Assembly (NCBI RefSeq): GCF_003003265.1
Contig: NZ_PVTL01000008.1
Location: 113,958 to 177,957, forward strand
DNA: 64,000 nucleotides
Origin: Glaciihabitans tibetensis
GTDB taxonomy: Bacteria; Actinomycetota; Actinomycetes; Actinomycetales; Microbacteriaceae
Direction: 5' to 3'
Position 1 is the stretch's first letter. The number at the start of each line of letters is the position of its first letter. A model generated the notes under the pieces. It was not told the origin of the DNA. It was given only the letters and a program-made list of their open reading frames with translations, and made no database searches. Shown here piece by piece: positions 60,615 through 64,000 of the stretch. A program made the translations under genes and the position numbers.

Positions 60615-61550
60615 GTGACGTCGCTCCAGACGCGCAGGCGCTCGGTCGGCTCCGCCACGGCCGCGCTGGTCGTCGCCTCTCTGCTCTGGGGAACCACGGG
60701 AACCGCCGCCAGCTTCCTCGGCGCAGAAGTCAGCCCGATCGCCATCGGCGCCTGCACCATGGCGATCGGCGGCATCCTGTTGTTCATCACCGCAGCCACG
60801 GGAGCGCTCGCCGCCATCCGCAGCCGCGCCGCCGTGCCCTGGCTGGTGGTCGGCGCGCTCGGTGTAGTCGTGTACCCGCTGGCGTTCTACACCGCGATGG
60901 ACCTCGCGGGTGTCGCCATTGGCAACGTCGTCGCGCTCGGGTCCGGCCCGGTGTTCGCCGCCCTGTTCGAATGGCTCTGGGAACGCCAGCGCCTGTCGCG
61001 ACGCGGAATGTTCTCGACGGCCCTCGCTGTGGCGGGGGTCATCCTGCTCGGAATATTTGGGCATGCGGATGCTGGCGCCGGAGGCGGAAACGTACCCCTC
61101 GGTGTGCTGCTCGGGTTACTTGCTGGGTGTTCATACGCTCTCTACACCTACAGTTCGACTCGTGTCATCCGCCTTGGACACAGCGGGCGGGCCGCGATGG
61201 GCGCTACCTTCGGGCTTGGCAGCCTCGGGTTGCTGCCGGTGTTGCTCGTTACCGGCGCCCCCATCCTTGCCACTCCCGGCAACGTGGCGATCGCCGCGTA
61301 CCTGGCGCTCGGCCCCATGTTCGTCGCCTACGTCTTCTTCGGGTTCGGACTCGGCACCCTGCGCAGCAGTGCCGTGACCACGATCACGTTGCTGGAGCCG
61401 GTCGTCGCAACCGTCCTCGCCGTGCTCGTGGTGGGGGAGCGGCTGACCGCGGTCGGCTGGGCATCGATCGTACTTATCCTGGCCGGCGTGACGATCCTCG
61501 CGTCCGCGCGGCCAGTGCCCACGCCTGGCACGAGGCGACGGGCCGAATAG
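60615..61550 (+). CDS. EamA-family transporter
   Basis: 311 residues from GTG 60615 (AGGGG 8 nt upstream); a GTG at 60546 would give 334 with 23 extra polar residues. About ten membrane helices are arranged in two EamA repeats, the second ending WASIVLILAGVTILASARPV. Drug/metabolite transporters of this type export small solutes; the substrate is unknown. It is 9 nt upstream of the Nif3-like gene. Confidence 0.9.
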   Translation: MTSLQTRRRSVGSATAALVVASLLWGTTGTAASFLGAEVSPIAIGACTMAIGGILLFITAATGALAAIRSRAAVPWLVVGALGVVVYPLAFYTAMDLAGVAIGNVVALGSGPVFAALFEWLWERQRLSRRGMFSTALAVAGVILLGIFGHADAGAGGGNVPLGVLLGLLAGCSYALYTYSSTRVIRLGHSGRAAMGATFGLGSLGLLPVLLVTGAPILATPGNVAIAAYLALGPMFVAYVFFGFGLGTLRSSAVTTITLLEPVVATVLAVLVVGERLTAVGWASIVLILAGVTILASARPVPTPGTRRRAE

Positions 61551-61559
61551 ACTGGTGCG

Positions 61560-62378
61560 GTGTCCCCTACCGTCGCAGAAGTCAACGCCGTCGCGCAGAG
61601 TTTGTGGCCGTTGGAGGGCGCCGAATCGTGGGATGCCCCGGGCTTGCTTTCGGGTGACCCCGACGCGCCCGTCACTCACATCCACCTCGCGGTCGACGCA
61701 GTGCTCGACACCGTCGACGAGGCTCTTCAAATTGGCGCGGATCTGCTTCTCGTGCACCACCCGCTGCTGCTGCGCGGGGTGACGAGTGTGGCGGAGGACC
61801 GGTACAAGGGCGCGGCCCTCGCCCGACTTATCCGCGCGGGCTGCGGCCTGATAGCGGCACACACCAACGCGGATGTGGTGGAGACCGGAACATCCGCCGT
61901 GCTGGCTGACCGTCTCAACCTCGTCGACGCGGTTCCGATTGTGCCCGGCGCGATCCCCACGCGCGGCATTGGCCGAGCCGGAACTCTTGCAGAGCCCACC
62001 ACGCTCGGTCGCCTGGCCCGCGAGCTCGCCACGATCCTTCCGCCCACCGCGGCCGGCATCCGAGTCTCTGGAGACTACGACGCGCCGATCTCCACGGTCG
62101 CGCTCTGCGGGGGCGCCGGTGACTCTCTACTTGGAGCCCGCGCCGTGATGGACGCTGACGTCTACATCACCTCAGACCTCCGGCATCACCCCGCCTCCGA
62201 ATCTCGCGAGAACGCGCGGTTGGGCGGCGGGCCAGCCCTCATCGATGTGTCGCATTGGGCAAGTGAGTGGTTGTGGCTCGACACCGCGGCCTCCCAGCTG
62301 CGTGAGGCACTCGATGGCGTTACCGTAACGGTGAGCGACCTGCGCACCGACCCGTGGGATTTTGTTGTTGTCCAGTGA
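61560..62378 (+). CDS. Nif3-like dinuclear metal centre protein
   Basis: 272 residues, GTG start. The metal site is seen in GADLLLVHHPLLLRG and LIAAHTNADVV, with the ALIDVSHWASEW motif near the C-terminus. Nif3/YbgI-family proteins form hexameric rings with two metals and are annotated as GTP cyclohydrolase 1 type 2, a function not proven. The gene is followed 18 nt later by its usual actinobacterial neighbour, the zinc-ribbon coiled-coil protein. Confidence 0.92.
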   Translation: MSPTVAEVNAVAQSLWPLEGAESWDAPGLLSGDPDAPVTHIHLAVDAVLDTVDEALQIGADLLLVHHPLLLRGVTSVAEDRYKGAALARLIRAGCGLIAAHTNADVVETGTSAVLADRLNLVDAVPIVPGAIPTRGIGRAGTLAEPTTLGRLARELATILPPTAAGIRVSGDYDAPISTVALCGGAGDSLLGARAVMDADVYITSDLRHHPASESRENARLGGGPALIDVSHWASEWLWLDTAASQLREALDGVTVTVSDLRTDPWDFVVVQ

Positions 62379-62396
62379 AGAACAGGTGTAATCCCC

Positions 62397-63137
62397 ATGG
62401 CCTTGAAAGCTAGCCCCAGCGAGCAGGCTCTCCTGCTCGAACTCCAATCGTTCGACACGAAGCTCGCCCAGATCGCCCACCGGGCGAAAAGCCTGTCGCA
62501 GCACGCGCTGCTCCAGAAGCTTGCTGCTGAGCGCGCAACCATCGCCGTGCTGTTGTCCGAGCAGCGCGGAACGCTCGAGGATGCGCAGACCGAGCTCGGC
62601 CGGATCGAATCAGATGTCGCGGTCGTCGAAGCCCGAATCAAGCGGGATGATGCGAGGCTCCAGGTCACCTCGTCCGTCAAGGATGTTCAGGCACTCGAGC
62701 AGGAACTCACGGCGCTGCGCAAACGGCAGGGCGACCTCGAGGAGATCGAACTCACCGTGATGGAGAAGGTCGACGAACTGTCGTCAAACCTCGCTCTCAC
62801 CCAGGGGAAGATCGATGCCGTCGAAGCCCTCATCGCGGAGGCGGAAGCGGAGCGCGACGCCGAACTCGTCGTCGTCGAAGCCGAGCGCGGCAATGCGGCA
62901 GCGAATCGCGCAGCGATCGCGGAGAATATCCCCGCAGAGTTGCTCGCGCTCTACGAAAAGCTCCGGGCCCGCTACGGGCAGGGTGTGTCGTTCCTGCGCG
63001 GGGGAGTGTCGAGTGCCAGCGGCGTGAAGCTGAATGAGAACGACATGGTCGCGATCCGCAACGCAGCACCCGACGATGTATTGCTGTGCCCGGACTCGAA
63101 CGTAATCCTGGTGCGCACGGCCGAATCCGGCATCTAA
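62397..63137 (+). CDS. CT398-like coiled-coil protein with decayed zinc ribbon
   Basis: 246 residues. A long antiparallel coiled coil (about 8-170) is followed by the C-terminal region expected to hold a C4 zinc ribbon. In the family two CxxC pairs occur; here the first pair is replaced by RGGVSSASGVKLNENDM and only one Cys remains in LLCPDSNVILVRTAESG. Metal binding is therefore unlikely. Position after Nif3 and before rnpB is conserved in actinobacteria to my knowledge. A nucleic-acid or protein scaffold role is guessed for the family. Confidence 0.88.
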   Translation: MALKASPSEQALLLELQSFDTKLAQIAHRAKSLSQHALLQKLAAERATIAVLLSEQRGTLEDAQTELGRIESDVAVVEARIKRDDARLQVTSSVKDVQALEQELTALRKRQGDLEEIELTVMEKVDELSSNLALTQGKIDAVEALIAEAEAERDAELVVVEAERGNAAANRAAIAENIPAELLALYEKLRARYGQGVSFLRGGVSSASGVKLNENDMVAIRNAAPDDVLLCPDSNVILVRTAESGI

Positions 63138-63191
63138 AAGCCTCCCGGTTCCGCCCCTCTCGCTGACCCGATAGCGTTGGTTCTGCAAACG

Positions 63192-63540
63192 GGTCGATGA
63201 GACGGTCGCGTTGGTTGTCGCGGCCGCAAGGTTGGGGCAACTGCCGAGGAACGTCCGGGCTCCACAGAGCAGGGCGGTGGGTAACACCCACCCGGAGCAA
63301 TCCGCGAGAAAGTGCAACAGAGAGTAGACCGCCTTCGGTCTGCGCCTTCGGGCGTGGTTCGACGGTAAGGGTGAAACGGTGGGGTAAGAGCCCACCAGGG
63401 GCCCGAGTGATCGGGCTCGCTATGTAAACCTCGTCCGGAGCAAGGTCAGACAGGAAACGCTAAAGGCTGCTCGCCCAGTTTCCGGGTAGACCGCTAGAGG
63501 TGTGCGGCAACGTACATCGTAGATAGATGGCCGTCGATGG
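63192..63540 (+). ncRNA. rnpB: RNase P RNA (class A)
   Basis: The conserved core GAGGAACGTCCGGGCTCCA lies near 63246, followed by GGAGCAATCC, GGTAAGGGTGAAACGGTGGGG, AAGAGCCCACCAG near 63389, a GCTATGTAAACC-type segment, and the 3' end TAGATAGATGGCCGTC. These are hallmark segments of bacterial class A RNase P RNA, which trims tRNA 5' ends. Ends are approximate. It begins 54 nt after the coiled-coil protein gene. Confidence 0.92.
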
Positions 63541-63790
63541 TGTCCGCGCGAGAGCGTGAATCACCGGAACAGAACCCGGCGTACGGTCGGCCCGTTTGCA
63601 CTACCCGCCGGTACGGCCAGCCCGTATTCGGCGCCGACGATCGGCGCGAAACGCCCGGGTTACACGGTGCATTTGCGCGGCGGGAGAATCCCCCTGTAAT
63701 GTCATCTCTCGTCACCCCACAGGTTCGGAACTAGCCGCAGTGCTTACCGGCCTCAAGCGGGACAAAATCCCGTCAGAATCCAAAGCATTC
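63541..63790. other. Spacer between rnpB and the rRNA promoter
   Basis: No gene is supported; short frames are present on both strands. Near its end an A/T-rich stretch (GGGACAAAATCCCGTCAGAA, 63759-63778) with a small inverted repeat GGGA/TCCC may act as an UP element for the promoter that follows. Confidence 0.5.
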
Positions 63791-63819
63791 TTGAATGCCT
63801 TGCGAGTCAGACGTAGGAT
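63791..63819 (+). promoter_or_regulatory. Probable rRNA operon promoter
   Basis: TTGAAT (63791-63796), a 17-nt spacer and TAGGAT (63814-63819) fit a strong sigma-70-type promoter. Confidence 0.7.
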
Positions 63820-63825
63820 TGAAAG

Positions 63826-64000
63826 TCACTCCCTCCCTCGGTTTCACGGAGCGAAGTTCTCGGCGGTCTTCCGCCGGTGCAACTCGGTTCGTGCGAATGG
63901 GAACGGTGTGATAGGTTTGTGAAGTTGCCCTGAGGAACACCGTGAGGTGGGATCAGGTGCGTCCGATCCTTGAGAACTCAACAGCGTGCACAATGTCAAA
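63826..64000 (+). other. 5' leader of an rRNA operon
   Basis: The window ends in CCTTGAGAACTCAACAGCG followed by TGCACAATGTCAAA, the conserved pre-16S leader of actinobacterial rRNA operons. The 16S gene should begin shortly past the right edge. Confidence 0.75.

Noticed and set aside
63596..63922. Plus-strand 108-codon frame near the right edge
   Set aside because: It spans the rRNA promoter and leader and has no ribosome site.

Overview
The window is high-GC DNA from an actinomycete. The gene content (DUF4229 and PLDc_N mini-proteins beside the menaquinone genes, a MaoC/MaoC/MurB block near tRNA-Thr and tRNA-Met, many GTG starts) points to Microbacteriaceae. This assignment is inference from gene content; no rRNA body lies in the window. 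No insertion sequence, phage gene or CRISPR array was seen.

Layout. 1-3.6 kb: a GT14-like glycosyltransferase running off the left edge and a large polytopic membrane protein. 3.5-15.7 kb: an almost complete menaquinone locus (menC, B, E, A, D, F, G), a long-chain polyprenyl diphosphate synthase and an FprA-type ferredoxin-NADP reductase; menH and the DHNA-CoA thioesterase are not in the window. 16-24 kb: cardiolipin synthase, YajQ, a LacI regulator, tRNA-Tyr, an inositol-phosphatase-family enzyme, an M23 peptidase, a GH13 glucosidase, tRNA-Thr and tRNA-Met. 24-31.5 kb: a sugar regulon (GH2, LacI, ABC binding protein, two permeases, GH43 lipoprotein) with two matching LacI-type operators. 31.5-37 kb: SRPBCC protein, Dps, pyruvate oxidase, two MaoC hydratases, MurB. 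37-40.4 kb: SDR/TetR pair, VOC protein, type-B carboxylesterase. 40.4-45.3 kb: an M20 hydrolase divergent from a translationally coupled GNAT / SIS / enolase-superfamily racemase / PLP class IV operon, which matches the known N-succinyl route for converting D- to L-amino acids, with a GntR-like palindrome between the two units.

45.3-57 kb is accessory in character. It holds a ParA-like ATPase coupled to a basic Rho_N protein, a histidine-kinase homologue whose phospho-acceptor His is Gln, a channel-like membrane protein, tRNA-Val with a degenerate copy of its 3' half 1.17 kb downstream (att-like), two small membrane proteins, a two-component system with an unusual kinase, and a GT2 synthase coupled to a GH18/ChtBD3 protein. 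57-64 kb: DUF2510 protein, MT0933-like small protein, class II amidotransferase, OYE reductase, EamA transporter, Nif3-like protein, a coiled-coil protein with a decayed zinc ribbon, RNase P RNA, and the promoter and leader of an rRNA operon.

A theme across the window is short tandem repeats, both between genes (42-, 31- and 23-nt units) and in frame inside genes (15-nt units in menD and in the GNAT gene).
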